In this document: positions 51,301 to 61,421 of the stretch, piece after piece
Layout: the number at the start of each line of letters is the position of its first letter
How positions within the stretch are numbered: position 1 is the stretch's first letter
NCBI GenBank assembly: GCA_010093485.1
Contig: MU001507.1
Coordinates: forward strand, 1,384,662-1,448,661
Origin: Karstenula rhodostoma CBS 690.94
Taxonomy: Eukaryota; Ascomycota; Dothideomycetes; Pleosporales; Didymosphaeriaceae
Length of the DNA stretch: 64,000 bases
Direction of reading: 5' to 3'
Notes under the pieces: model-generated
Seen by the model: only the letters and a program-made list of their open reading frames with translations
What the model was told of the DNA's origin: nothing
Databases searched by the model: none
Position numbers and translations under genes: made by a program

Positions 51301-52019
51301 CACACGTAGCGAAGCCAGGGCGGGACTTGATGTAGGTTCACGATTTGACGCGAGCGGGGCGTGTAATACTGTGGGCGATTCTACGTGTACACGATGGGGT
51401 TTTTCTGTTATACCTGGTTCTGGGTCTGCGGTGCTTGGAGGGTTTTGCGCCAGTGTGGACGTGTTTCGTTTTGCTGCAAGGGTTGCACAGTATTATTAGC
51501 GCGGATGCATTATGTTTATGTACAATCAACCGAAGATGTTCCTCTGAATGCAAGAGCAACGATGCATGTCTAACACGCAGCCCGTGTCGCAGTGCAGGTG
51601 AAGGGCTGCCGCAGCGACAGTAAGAGTAAGAGTAATGACGAGAGTCGAAGGTGAGGCGTGGACGCGGAAGGTGCGCAGCGCAGCCAGCCTGCTGACACGG
51701 TGACGGGTGAAGAGCCCGTGACCCCTGTTGCTGCTGCCTCACTTCAGCTCGCGTGGCTGCCGTCTTTGTTTCTTCACCAAAACGCTGCTCTCTCGCCTGC
51801 AGCCATAAATACCGCCGCGCTCCGCCTGCCGCGACCTGTTCTCCACTCGCCTCTTACCCACCAGCCCTTAGCCACCGCGCCTCTTCCTTTTACGGCAGCC
51901 TAGCGCAAGCCTTGGGGTACCCCTTGCGACCGGCTGCGTAGCGTCGATCAGTCACCAAAAATTCCACTCCGCTGCCCAAGCGACTAGCATCAACCCACAC
52001 CTAACCATCATCCACCAAC
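51301..52019. other. intergenic between NTO1-like and Tra2-like genes
   Basis: 3' UTR of the upstream gene and promoter/5' UTR of the downstream gene. The last 250 bp are strongly C- and pyrimidine-rich, common in leaders of highly expressed ascomycete genes. No frame of interest was seen. Confidence 0.6.
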
Positions 52020-53141
52020 ATGGCTTCGATGGAGTACGAGTCCGAGCAACGCGGCTACGATGGTATGTCCTGCGCCTGCGCTTTGCCGTCCGCCTTCCAG
52101 CTTACTGACACGACGCGCAGACGAGCCCCGTGGCTACGACCGCGAGCGTAGCAGGTCTCCGCGCGCCGACCGTCGCGACCTAGACGATTCCCGCGTCCGC
52201 AGCGCCTCGCCCATCAATCGCGATAGCCGGTAATTGCACTCACCACCCCGGCCTCGATGCGGCTGTACTAACAGCACACAGCGGCCCGCCCCCAGACTCG
52301 CGCGACGAGGACGACAACAGCCGCAACTCTGGCTCCAATCTCTTCGTGACTGGCATCCACCCGAGCTTGACCGAGGAAGAGGTCACCCGTCTCTTCGAGA
52401 AGTATGGCGAGGTCGAGAAGTGCAACATCATGCGTGACCCTCACACCAAGGAGTCGCGCGGCTTTGGCTTCGTCAACATGGTCACCTCGGACCAGGCCGA
52501 CGCTGCCAAGGAGGGCCTCCAGGGTGAAGTTCACCAGGGCAGGACGCTGAGCATCGAGAAGGCCCGTCGCGCCCGTCCCCGCACCCCAACCCCGGGCAAG
52601 TACTACGGCCCGCCCAAGCGTGGTGAGTATCCCGATTGAGTATTAAGAGCAAGAGCTAAGCTAATGTCCATCAGAATTTGGCGGCAGCGGTGGTGGTCGT
52701 GGAGGCCGTGGAGGCCCTCCCCGCTACGGTGACCGCTACGATGACCGCCGCGGCGGTGGTGGCTACTCTAGCGGAGGCGGAGGCGGAAGCGGATATGGAG
52801 GCGGCCGTCGTGACGACTATGGCGGCGGCTACGGCTACCGAGGATCTCGTTATGAAGACCGTCCCTATCGCCGTGACCGAGATGACTACGGCTCTCGTGG
52901 TGTCGATCGCTATGCCTCCCGCGACGACCGCTATGGCGGCCGAGAGGAGCGCCGTGGCGGAGGTGGAGGATACTACAACGAGCGCCCTCCCCCACCTGCA
53001 GGTGGTGCTGGTGGCTATGGAGACGCTCCTCCTCCTCGTCAGGATGCGTACAGTGGTGGTGGTGGTGGTGGTGGTGGCGGCGGCAGTGGTGGTGGTCGAC
53101 CTTACGAGGATCGTGGTGGTGATGAACGCTATTCCCGCTAG
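52020..53141 (+). CDS. tra2: transformer-2-like RRM protein with RGG/Gly-rich tail
   Basis: Four exons: 52020-52062, 52121-52229, 52282-52622 and 52675-53141; introns of 58, 52 and 52 bp; 319 residues, all phases consistent. An Arg/Ser/Asp-rich N-terminus (RERSRSPRADRR) precedes one RRM at about residues 70-150, with RNP2 LFVTGI and RNP1 RGFGFVNM (Met replaces the usual aromatic at the last place). Directly after it comes RARPRTPTPGKYYGPPKR, which matches the linker RPHTPTPGIYMG typical of Tra2 splicing regulators. The rest is Gly/Arg/Tyr-rich with RGG and YGG repeats and a run of 10 Gly. Known family members act in the nucleus on exonic enhancers; fungal functions are less clear. The RGG tail in place of an RS2 domain is a difference from animal Tra2. 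Confidence 0.88.
53053..53083 (+). repeat. GGT/GGC trinucleotide run coding poly-Gly
   Basis: About ten consecutive glycine codons (GGT then GGC) in the last exon of the Tra2-like gene; a likely site of length variation between isolates. Confidence 0.9.
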
Positions 53142-53359
53142 ACGCCTCGCTGACCCCATCAGAACCGAAATAGTTCTGAGTTGCGGAGCACAACAGTCTG
53201 GGCGACCATTCTCGACTCTTCTCTCATGTACTCCTATACACTTCTTGCGGTTCGGTATAATACGGCATCACGTCACAGTTCGGGGATTTGGTCGACAAAA
53301 GTTCTTCAATAAGGTTCACGGCGCAAGTAGCATGCTCGATAGTTTGCCACCTTGTAGCC
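53142..53359. other. 3' UTR / intergenic after Tra2-like gene
   Basis: No supported gene; probable 3' UTR of the Tra2-like transcript. Confidence 0.5.
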
Positions 53360-54169
53360 TCAGCATCTCGTCACGGTTCTCGGCACTCGGTGGATTTCCT
53401 TAGGAGAAACGGTATCAACATTTCGGTAAAGGCTCCCAACGCCACAGACTTGGCCTTGGGTGCGCAATGCGTCTTCGTCTGCGTCGACACCAAATTGTAC
53501 TTCTATATGTCCCCCATTCGATGCGTCCAGGACGTCAGAGCTATCAGTCGTCACCACTTTCGCGCCCTCAGCACTGTCTAAATACTTCAATATCATATCT
53601 GGCTCCACGCCAGCAGCAACTGTTATCGCCCGCACTCATCAATACGTGCGCTAGCAATCAACATCCGCTACAATGCCTGCCACGTCTTTCGCCTTCCCTT
53701 CACGCGTCGCCGCATCACCTGAATCCCGAGAGCAAGTGATGGTCCATTCTTCCATAAAAGACCCGGCGATTCTCGATCTGTTCTTGGTCGTACCAGCGTT
53801 GCGGACTCTAAACAGAGGTGCGTTGATTTTCCTTCCATTCTTGTCAAATCCCTCTTGGCGTATCTTCGACCTTGCGTCTCGCCACATGGTTCCTGCGAAA
53901 TTTTCGCGCAAGCTTACAGGCTCATATGAGCATTCCTGGCGAGGGACGCAGAAGCACAGTGAGCGCAAGGAAAACCCGGACGCTTTGGTAATGTTGGTAG
54001 TAAAGATGTCCGAGTTTACCCTGCACACAGTGTGAAGCGTCCTTTGATCACGGCTGCACCAGTAAACCTCAGGCGTAACAGCGTGATTACCAACAACGAT
54101 TGGGCGATGGTTCTGGTCAGAGTTCAATGAAGGCTCTGACGACCTGAACTTGCACCCGAAGCCACGCAT
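53360..54169 (-). CDS. possible hypothetical protein, two exons (weak)
   Basis: Two minus-strand open stretches, 54169-53651 (172 codons) and 53635-53360 (91 codons), read like protein and could be joined by an intron from about 53699 (donor GTGAAG) to an acceptor ATAACAG near 53615, leading into GVEPDMILKYLDSAEGAKVV. I recognise no domain. A plus-strand frame (53673-54035) overlaps and looks about equally plausible by codon third positions, so this may be non-coding. No Kozak context or homology supports the start. Treat it as a place to check against transcripts. Confidence 0.25.
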
Positions 54170-54737
54170 GTAGAATGATCGTGTAGTCGTATGTTACTGA
54201 CTGGCTGATGGTTGTGGCTATCAAGCTTCTTGCCGGTGGGCCTGGTGGGCATCTTCCAATACAAAAGAGCATTTCAGTGCACATCCGCGTACAACTGTGA
54301 CTTGAGTCCACAATGTGATATAGCCACTGCCCAGCGTCCACTGTGCCACAAACTGCACGATCTATGTCGGATTCTTGTAAAAACAGAAGAAGGCCAGAAA
54401 GCTAGTACGGGTAGAGATAGGGCTTGTGCAAAGGGCGTTAGGTAGAGTAAGGTGTGGGGGTAACTTGACAGCGCTCGGTCTCAGGCTTGCGCGGCGCAGT
54501 GCGACGCTGCGAAAGGGATGTGACGGCCAGATTCGCACAAGACTGTTAGCTCTCTCATCAAAGACGGCCACTGTGTTCTTTGCCACCTCTCGCGTTTGCT
54601 ACGTAAATTGCCTCTGCCACCGCGCCCGCGCTCATGCCGCGACGAGCATTGTTGTCAGTGTGAGCTGCGCACAAACGACCAGCTTGCGATTGCGGACCCC
54701 ACGCAAATCCCCCGAGCTCCTTCCCGGCTCGCGTATC
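54170..54737. other. intergenic, upstream of DUF3431 gene
   Basis: Holds short frames on both strands without recognisable content. An open extension of the DUF3431 frame runs back to 54426 but encodes a Cys/Arg-rich, non-conserved-looking peptide and is more likely 5' UTR. Confidence 0.5.
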
Positions 54738-55940
54738 ATGACGCTTCGGAAGCTTCCATTCTTCGCCCTCGGCGTTGCTCTCTTGTGCCTCTTCATATAT
54801 TCCAGCCGCACAGCGCGCGAGTCCTGGCAACATTTGCCCCAGCACCTGCACTTCGGCGACCATGTCGGCACAGAGCACGCAGAACCCGATTTCGTCAATT
54901 GGAACCCAAAGCCGAACTTCAAGGCCGGATCGCCCCTGCCGCCTGGCCACAACTACACTTCGGTCTTGGTAATTGCCAAAACCAAGCGGGAGGACATACG
55001 GTGGATGGAGGGCGAGCTCGCCGACCAACAGAAGGCGATTTATGTGGCCGACGACCCTACCGCGCCGCTGCACCCGCCCAAGAACAAGGGCCACGAGGTC
55101 ATGGTCTATCTGTCGTGGATCATCGACAATTACGACAACCTACCTGACGTCGCCATATTCATGCATGCGCACCAGTATACTTGGCACAACGACGACCTTC
55201 TGGGGCACAATGCCGCCGACATGATCAAGAGACTGAGCCGCCCCCGCGTGTGGAGAGAAGGGTTTGTCAACATGCGCTGCAATTGGTACCCCGGTTGCCC
55301 CGACTGGATGCATCCCGGCGAGACAGAGACAAACGCCTTCAAGCAAGAAGAAATCCTACTCGCCAAGTCGTGGAGTGAGCTATTTCCACTGGACCCGGTG
55401 CCGTCTGTGCTTGCACAGCCGTGCTGCGCCCAATTCGCCCTTTCCCGCGAACGCATCCAAGCTAAACCATTCGCACAATATCTCTGGTACCGCAATTGGC
55501 TCTTCTCCACGAAATTGCACGACTCCATGTCCGGTCGTATTTGGGAGTACGTTTGGCAATTTGTCTTTACAGGGAACAATGTATATTGTCCCAAAGAGCA
55601 CGTCTGCTTCTGCGACCAATATGGCAGTTGCTTCGGAGGCGAGAACGAATTCGACGAGTTCTTGAAAAAGAAGCATGAACTGGAAGATCGCGACAAGGAG
55701 CTGAACGAGTGGAAGGAGAAAGCAAGAGCCATACAGGAAGCAACAAACGAGCTCAGGTTTGCAGATGCTGAGAAGATGGAGCGGCCAGAACCTGGCAAAG
55801 ACGTCTCATTGAGGAAAGATATCCAGCAGCTGCGGCCTATTGTCGACGGGTTGAAGGCAGCCGCTTGGGAGAGGGGGAAAGACCCCAGGAACAGGGCTAA
55901 GGAAGCTGGTCGAGAGTGGCATGAAGGAGACGGATTTTGA
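54738..55940 (+). CDS. DUF3431 family protein, single-pass membrane anchor
   Basis: Single exon, 400 residues from the ATG at 54738. I chose this start over the upstream ATG at 54426 because it places a clear signal anchor at the N-terminus (MTLRKLPFFALGVALLCLFI). The lumenal part (about residues 70-290) has the hallmarks of DUF3431: VLVIAKTKREDIRW, YLSWIIDNYDNLPDVAIFMHAH, QYTWHNDD and a Cys-rich stretch with NMRCNWYPGCPDW. This family is common in ascomycetes and has no proven reaction; the arrangement recalls type II Golgi glycosyltransferases, which is only an inference. A charged, probably coiled-coil tail (about 305-370, KKKHELEDRDKELNEWKEK) follows the domain. No introns are needed. Confidence 0.88.
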   Translation: MTLRKLPFFALGVALLCLFIYSSRTARESWQHLPQHLHFGDHVGTEHAEPDFVNWNPKPNFKAGSPLPPGHNYTSVLVIAKTKREDIRWMEGELADQQKAIYVADDPTAPLHPPKNKGHEVMVYLSWIIDNYDNLPDVAIFMHAHQYTWHNDDLLGHNAADMIKRLSRPRVWREGFVNMRCNWYPGCPDWMHPGETETNAFKQEEILLAKSWSELFPLDPVPSVLAQPCCAQFALSRERIQAKPFAQYLWYRNWLFSTKLHDSMSGRIWEYVWQFVFTGNNVYCPKEHVCFCDQYGSCFGGENEFDEFLKKKHELEDRDKELNEWKEKARAIQEATNELRFADAEKMERPEPGKDVSLRKDIQQLRPIVDGLKAAAWERGKDPRNRAKEAGREWHEGDGF

Positions 55941-56635
55941 CTGTAGATGCTTGTGCGCCTTTGTGCATCTGCCCCCTTAGGTATGGGTAGGTTATACAGA
56001 ACGGGAGCAATTTCACATCCGTTCAAAGTCTGCGGGCCAAACATTTGGTCATCGATGTGCCCACTGTGCACCGCGCTCTCGTGTGAACGTGAAGGCCGGA
56101 TGTCAGCCGTCTTGCCATTCGGATTCTTAACAGTTGACTCTGAGGTCACTTAGTCTACTATAAATATCTAGAAACTGGACGTGGATACTTTATCGCCGGT
56201 GTTCATGCTATCGCGAGAGACCGCGATTGCGGATTACATTAAGAACGCATGCTCCCGTGTTGTCCGTGTTTTGCTGTTTTAATGTTCTCGGAGGAGAGCT
56301 GTACCGCCAATCACACAGCCAGACGCCCGCACAGCGCAGATGCAAACATCGCAAACAACAAACACTAGAACCCGCTGCTCCTCAACAAGCAGCGCTCTGC
56401 AGGTAGTTATTCCGTTACACAACCGACGGCGACACGCCTCACTGCCGAGCGCTTCAGTTGGAGGCATCATGAGATATTCTCGAAGCCTTCCTTCTTTGCG
56501 GGGCGCAGTGAGCAGTGGGTCTGGACGGTCCTGGCCTACGCAGGCGATGCGTCGCATATGATGTATACTAACTCTCCTCAGCCTTGAGAGCGCCGTTGAA
56601 TAGCAGCAAGGCTCGCTGAACTACCTTGCGATCGG
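55941..56635. other. intergenic with a likely 5'-UTR intron acceptor
   Basis: No gene is seen. A good branch-point/acceptor pair (ACTAAC near 56568-56573, AG at 56580-56581) lies about 55 bp before the next start codon; in-frame stops after it (CCTTGA) mean it would belong to a 5' UTR intron. Confidence 0.45.
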
Positions 56636-58450
56636 ATGGTGTTTGTCAATATGGCAGCAAACGCGCCATATTTCAAGGACCACTTGACACCCGCAAACGT
56701 CGCGTTGGCACCAGAACCCGGCGACCATGTCCGCTCTCGATCCGCTTCGACGAAGGACGATGATGTGTACACGTCCTGTCAAATTTCTGAATTACCTGCC
56801 GGCGCATTACAAGAAAACCACAACTTCGTAGAGTTGCTCGAAGCTGCAACCACTACTGCCGAAAAGGCGCGGTCATTGGCGGGTCACGATACTGCTCGCG
56901 CTATGACTACACAAAAGGGCAAGAGGAAAAGGAGTTTACAGTCTCCGGGGATATGCGAGGATGATACAACATCAGGGTTCAAACACGCTCGGGTGCAAAC
57001 AACACCGCATATTGCCCGTAGCAACTTGCCCCAAGTTGACCCAGGCCTCGAGAAGCCAACACATGATACGGCTCCGTCCGCGACAGATAGTCCAGGAATC
57101 CATTCGGCAGCAGCACTTTTTCGACGACCATCAGAAAGGAATCCGCGCAAACACACACGCTTGTCAATGTCGAAACTGTTCATGTCGCTGCAGCTTTCGC
57201 CCGAGAGCTTTCTGCATCTTCAATCCGAGGCCAAATCATATATGCTTGATCCTGCACATCCGGAGCGGCAAAGTTGCGTGGGAAACAGAGGGAAAGGCGA
57301 TACTGATATGGTCAAACTGCGATTATTCAACTGTGTGCGGGAATTTCTGGACGGAGGTGCTGGGGAACGATTCTTTGGGGAAACCTCGGCCAGCAAGAGA
57401 CAACGTGAGAGAGACCCACGGGAAGCTGCTAGAGCGTTGGGGGAAGACGAAGTACACGCGGACAACGACCTTATATGGCCGGGAGATGGAAACAAGCTCG
57501 TGAGTCTTGTCACACCCCTGCTTCGTCGCATGGTTACAAATGAAAGACAACGCATTTATGCCATTGAGACGCGAAAGGCAGGATCAAGGGGCAAAGAGGG
57601 TAGTCTGGAAGCCATTGAGAAAGCCGTGCCAGCGAGGCAACAAGTTCCAACCAGCTTCACGAAGCTGCCTCCTTCACCCAAAGGCTCAAACACGACGAAC
57701 ACGGGCGTAACGTCCTCGTTGCCGTTTTCCTACTCCATTGTCGACCTCTTATCCAGTGACCATAGCGCTTCACCACAGAATATTAGCCAAGCACCTCACA
57801 TAGAACACCTCAACGTTTTCTTGAAAAGGGAGATGCGCATCATAGGCTCGGTTCGATTTCACCATACAGCCGACGCACCTCTGGTTTCGTTATCCTGGCC
57901 CGAACTTCTGAACTGCATTGGTCATTTAATGGGACAATGCAACCGTACAACACAAGACCCACTGCTCGATATCGGCCCTGATACTCTTCGTGGGCTTGCT
58001 GTCGCTGCCAACAACGTTCAGGCCAGTGATCCGAGCAACGAGGGTACCTCATTGGAAACATCCTCGCGACCAAGCAACGTTGTAGCATACGCTCCGGACA
58101 GACCTATATCCGGCACAGATAATTCGCAACGTGCCTGTGCTACACCGATGCCTGAAGCGACATCAAGAACCATCAGACCTGAACTGATTCATGTGGATGC
58201 AAGATTGCCTCAAGAGAGGCATTCTGAGGGCGTGCATCCCTATCGTCTCGAAGCAATGCGATCAGCGGGCCGCGTAGTAATCAAGAACGAGAGCGACTGG
58301 GAAGCACTAAAACTGGATATTGCTTTCGCAGATTGGGCGGATCACACTCTTAATGTTGTTGCAACATTGTCCAGTGCGCATGAGTCCGAGCACTCTGTGT
58401 TGCAATCGGAGGAGCAAAGCAGTATCCAAACTTTCAATCTAACACTGTAG
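56636..58450 (+). CDS. hypothetical protein, probably nuclear
   Basis: Single open frame of 604 residues; the second Met (56651, MAANAPYFKDHL) is an alternative start. I recognise no named family. Visible features: a basic cluster KGKRKRS (about residues 93-99) that could act as a nuclear localisation signal; a moderately structured middle (about 170-310) with LSMSKLFMSLQLSPESFLHLQ and LVSLVTPLLRRMVTNERQRIYAIE; a second structured patch at about 400-450 (VSLSWPELLNCIGHLMG); and a C-terminal patch AGRVVIKNESDWEALKLDIA. Long Ser/Thr/Pro-rich linkers separate these. The alternation of short conserved-looking blocks and disorder suggests a scaffold or chromatin-associated protein, an inference only. 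It ends 171 bp before the convergent alkyltransferase gene. Confidence 0.75.
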   Translation: MVFVNMAANAPYFKDHLTPANVALAPEPGDHVRSRSASTKDDDVYTSCQISELPAGALQENHNFVELLEAATTTAEKARSLAGHDTARAMTTQKGKRKRSLQSPGICEDDTTSGFKHARVQTTPHIARSNLPQVDPGLEKPTHDTAPSATDSPGIHSAAALFRRPSERNPRKHTRLSMSKLFMSLQLSPESFLHLQSEAKSYMLDPAHPERQSCVGNRGKGDTDMVKLRLFNCVREFLDGGAGERFFGETSASKRQRERDPREAARALGEDEVHADNDLIWPGDGNKLVSLVTPLLRRMVTNERQRIYAIETRKAGSRGKEGSLEAIEKAVPARQQVPTSFTKLPPSPKGSNTTNTGVTSSLPFSYSIVDLLSSDHSASPQNISQAPHIEHLNVFLKREMRIIGSVRFHHTADAPLVSLSWPELLNCIGHLMGQCNRTTQDPLLDIGPDTLRGLAVAANNVQASDPSNEGTSLETSSRPSNVVAYAPDRPISGTDNSQRACATPMPEATSRTIRPELIHVDARLPQERHSEGVHPYRLEAMRSAGRVVIKNESDWEALKLDIAFADWADHTLNVVATLSSAHESEHSVLQSEEQSSIQTFNLTL

Positions 58451-58621
58451 AATTTAACACTGTAAGTTGGTCAACTTGCAAAAGGACACATGCAACGTCC
58501 TTTGGTATAGTTGTGAGCCATGTTCTTTCCAATGCCATGGTATATTAGTCGTTGTGGGGTATCCGGTATCCGGAGTGTAATGCAACAAGAACCTTCTCGT
58601 ACTTTCGCCATCCTTCGCCCA

Positions 58622-59213
58622 CTATAAGACGTCAAACCCGTCCCACCAACATGACTTGTCAACCAAATAACCTTTCTCGTCAAGCTGCACACCCTCAGCG
58701 GCGAGAAGCTCCCTCTTCGATGTCTGATTTTGTCCGCTAGGCACCTTCTCCCAATCTCCCTTGAAGCCGCCAATGAACTGCAAGCGCGTCAGTCTCAGAT
58801 ACGATCCATACCTAATATACATGTAGCTTACGCCCGTGCTTGCTAACACCCGATGGCAAGGAACCCTGGCCATATCAGTATGAGACCGGATTCGCTACCC
58901 AGGATGCTAACGCTTACTCTGGTGCAAAAGGATTGTTGCGCAGCGCCCCACCCACAGCTCGGGGGCTGCTTTGCAGGGCCTTGGCAAGTGCAGCATATGT
59001 AGACACCTTACCCTCGGGAATCTATCCACTGGTAAGTGGCTTTCGCATAATTCGAAGGCGCGGCCGACAGACCTGCAGCAAAAGGGTATACACGCGCGTC
59101 TGGAACACTGTGACGTTGCCTGCAGGTAGCGTCTTTGCTTGCATTGTGGTGAAGACTTTCTTTGCAAGGTTCCGTGTGTTATAGATTTTGATCTTATATT
59201 TGGGGTGTTGCAC
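58622..59213 (-). CDS. MGT1: O6-alkylguanine-DNA alkyltransferase (methylated-DNA-protein-cysteine methyltransferase)
   Basis: Four exons on the minus strand: 59213-59073, 59021-58918, 58865-58832 and 58777-58622 (introns 51, 52 and 54 bp), 144 residues. Spliced, it reads IPEGKVSTYAALAKAL, then SPRAVGGALRNNPFAPEVPCHRVLASTG, then FIGGFKGDWE. PCHRV carries the alkyl-acceptor Cys85; Arg68 in the SPRAVGGALR helix matches the arginine finger of human MGMT (ARAVGGAMR), and Tyr56 matches its Tyr114. The enzyme moves a methyl group from O6-methylguanine to its own cysteine, once, in the nucleus. Presence of Cys separates it from the alkyltransferase-like proteins, which carry Trp. It covers mainly the C-terminal catalytic domain; yeast Mgt1 is longer. 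The first donor (GTCTGT) is non-ideal and the acceptor is forced by an in-frame stop ending exactly at the splice. Intron 3 is 54 bp and open in frame. It diverges from the TPR gene over a 352-bp shared promoter. Confidence 0.9.
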
Positions 59214-59565
59214 GCGTTATATGCTTTGCCTCGGGTGACGCGCAGTCACGAGACTGGCTTTCAATGTCACCACTCAGAGTGCAAGGTCAAGTGTCCGTGC
59301 ATACGGCGCCAACGTTCAGTGATCATTGTAACAAAATACGTATATTTACCATCCTAGAGTGACTCAGAGACGAATGCGCTGGTAAAAGTCTTTTTAGACC
59401 GCCGGTGCTCGTTCTGTTGGTTAAGGCCCCGCAATTTTTTGGGCACGCCAAGACGTCACTACAGCCGTATTTCGTCTCTTGGTCCACCTCGCAAGCTCTC
59501 TAACACCACTACCTTTTTTCGTTGTCCTTTAACCAGTTATTTCGAGCAAACTGCCGCTCAGAAGG
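59214..59565. promoter_or_regulatory. bidirectional promoter region (alkyltransferase / TPR gene)
   Basis: 352 bp between two divergent start codons. It holds CT-rich tracts near the TPR-gene start (CCTTTTTTCGTTG), usual for ascomycete core promoters. No specific operator was recognised. Confidence 0.5.
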
Positions 59566-61421
59566 ATGCCACCCAAAAACAGGGACTTCAAGGCTAAGGC
59601 CAAATCGAAACCTTCAAATCCACAGTCTGAAGTTGAGTACTTGGACGCGGCAGACGAATTTGAACAGGCTGGAGTAAGTTCTGCCATTTTATTTTCAAGT
59701 CGCTCAACTAGCATCTTGTGTAATGGATGGTTTATGGTCCATTGTGCTACCCTAGCATGGATAACATAGTTCTTACTTTTCTCATCTTTAGCAGCCGCTG
59801 CTTGTTGTCCAGATCACGTATATCAATGTTAGGCATGTCACTAAGTTTCACATCTAGGGAAAATGGCGAGCTGGAGATGCGGCCAAGTCAGCGAGATTCT
59901 TCCAGCGTGCAATCCAGGTGTATGATGAGGGGCTGGCAAAGTTCCCGCAAAGTTTCGATCTAGCATACAACAAGTATGTTGATTTTCATTTGGTTTCTGC
60001 AGTCGCTAAACTTGTCAAGGGCACATCTTGAATACCAGGCTTGCGAAGATGAACGCGTAGCGCCTCACCTGGGCAGCAAGGTCGCCCTGCTGCAGGAGAC
60101 TTTGGCGTCTCACCGTGCGGCCTTTGTGCTGAATCGCGACAATCTGGACATCCAGTTCAATACTGGACAAGTTCTCAGCTCGCTGGCAGAAGTCCTATTA
60201 GAGAACGAGGCCGAGATGGAAGGGAAGGTCTCCGCTCGTGTGGTGCTTGAAGAGGCCGCCGATCTTTTCGCCAACGTCCTTGCCGTACAGCAGCGTGAGT
60301 ATGAGCAGATGGCTCTGCAGTGGAAAAACATGCAGAACGAGCAAGGCGACTCGCCTCCCAACGATGGAGGTGTGAGATTGAAGGTTGATACCGGGACGGA
60401 TGCAGAGAAGAATGCCGATGCTGCCTCAGAAGGTTCTTCGGTCGCTGGAGAATGGGCCACAGTCGAGGAGGCGCTCTCCCCAGAGGTCATTCTGGAAACT
60501 TGCACTGCTCAGCTTGGTGCTTTGACGACACTCCTGGGCTTGTACGACACCGCTGAGCTGTCGAACCTCGAAAAACGAGTTCAGGAGGGCCTTTCCACAG
60601 TGAACAGCAGCATTTCAACACTAATCTCGCTGGTGGACAACGCGCCACGGCCTCCAACCGAAGACGAAGTTGCCGGTCCGACTCTGTCCATATCGTCGCC
60701 TAGCGCCAAAAAGGAGCACGCCTTGACCCCCAAAGACGACGCCCTCCTTGCGGCCGCTATATTCCAGGTCGCCATCGCCGAAGCATCCTACCGCAACGGA
60801 AACATTACAGCACCACAATATGCCAGCGCAGTCTCCGCACTGTTCACCAGCTTGGTGCAGACTTCGCAGTCGCCAGAGCAGCAAGTGGCACAGCAGTCCG
60901 CCTACGCCGACGCGCTGGTAGGCGTGGCTGAAGCATCGTCAGCTGCAGCATCCGATATGGAGACTCAATGGAATGCATTGTCCGAAGCGCAGAAGCTCCT
61001 GACACCATTGGTCAAGCCCCCACACAACGCTCTCCTCTCCCCATCTCGCCTCGCAGACATATTCGACACGCGAGCGGACATAGATCTTACCCGCTTCGGT
61101 CTCTCGTTTCGGGATGAAGCCAAACCCGCGTGGAGGTCGAGTAGAAACGTACTGGTTTCTAATGCAGGAGTGTTCTACCGTGGGGCGAAGAGTTACGGCG
61201 ACAAAGCGGGAGATGTAGAGCAAGCGAAGACGGCTGGTGCCAAGGCGGTCGTCGCTGAGGTGCTGAAGCAGGTCCTTGAACAGGGGGATGGTGCCGTTGC
61301 TGCTAAGCCCGGTTGGAAGGAACAACGCGCAGAAGTGAGGCAAGTGCTGGAACAGATGGTCGACGAAAGAGTATTAGGTCAGCGCGAGGGTGAAGAAGTG
61401 CTGAGAATAGTGTCTCAATAA
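59566..61421 (+). CDS. tetratricopeptide-repeat (TPR)-like protein
   Basis: Predicted exons 59566-59673, 59858-59973 and 60020-61421, 541 residues. The first exon gives a basic MPPKNRDFKAKAKSKP start; the second gives KWRAGDAAKSARFFQRAIQV, a typical TPR helix pair (W..GD...A..F..AI). Further TPR-like helices follow (DLAYNKAHLEYQ, LASHRAAFVLNRDNLDIQFNTGQVLSSLAEVL) and a long Ala-rich helical remainder. It resembles cytosolic or nuclear fungal TPR proteins of unknown partner; I cannot name the orthologue. Two points are uncertain. Intron 1 (184 bp) is much longer than its neighbours and might hide a small exon. Intron 2 (46 bp) must use an AAG acceptor (CTTGTCAAG) to keep the frame. Confidence 0.78.

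Noticed and set aside
51287..51903. several small frames after the NTO1-like gene on both strands
   Set aside because: None has domain-like sequence; they overlap each other and fit UTR and promoter DNA.
52671..53159. 162-codon minus-strand frame rich in Thr/Ala and Val
   Set aside because: It mirrors the glycine-repeat exon of the Tra2-like gene; low complexity explains the open frame.
54426..54737. N-terminal extension of the DUF3431 protein to 54426
   Set aside because: The extra 104 residues are Cys/Arg-rich and would bury the signal anchor; the ATG at 54738 gives the expected type II membrane topology.
55130..56149. 339-codon open frame on the minus strand
   Set aside because: It lies antisense to the DUF3431 gene, is Ser-rich as expected from the complementary strand of a GC-balanced coding region, and shows no domain.
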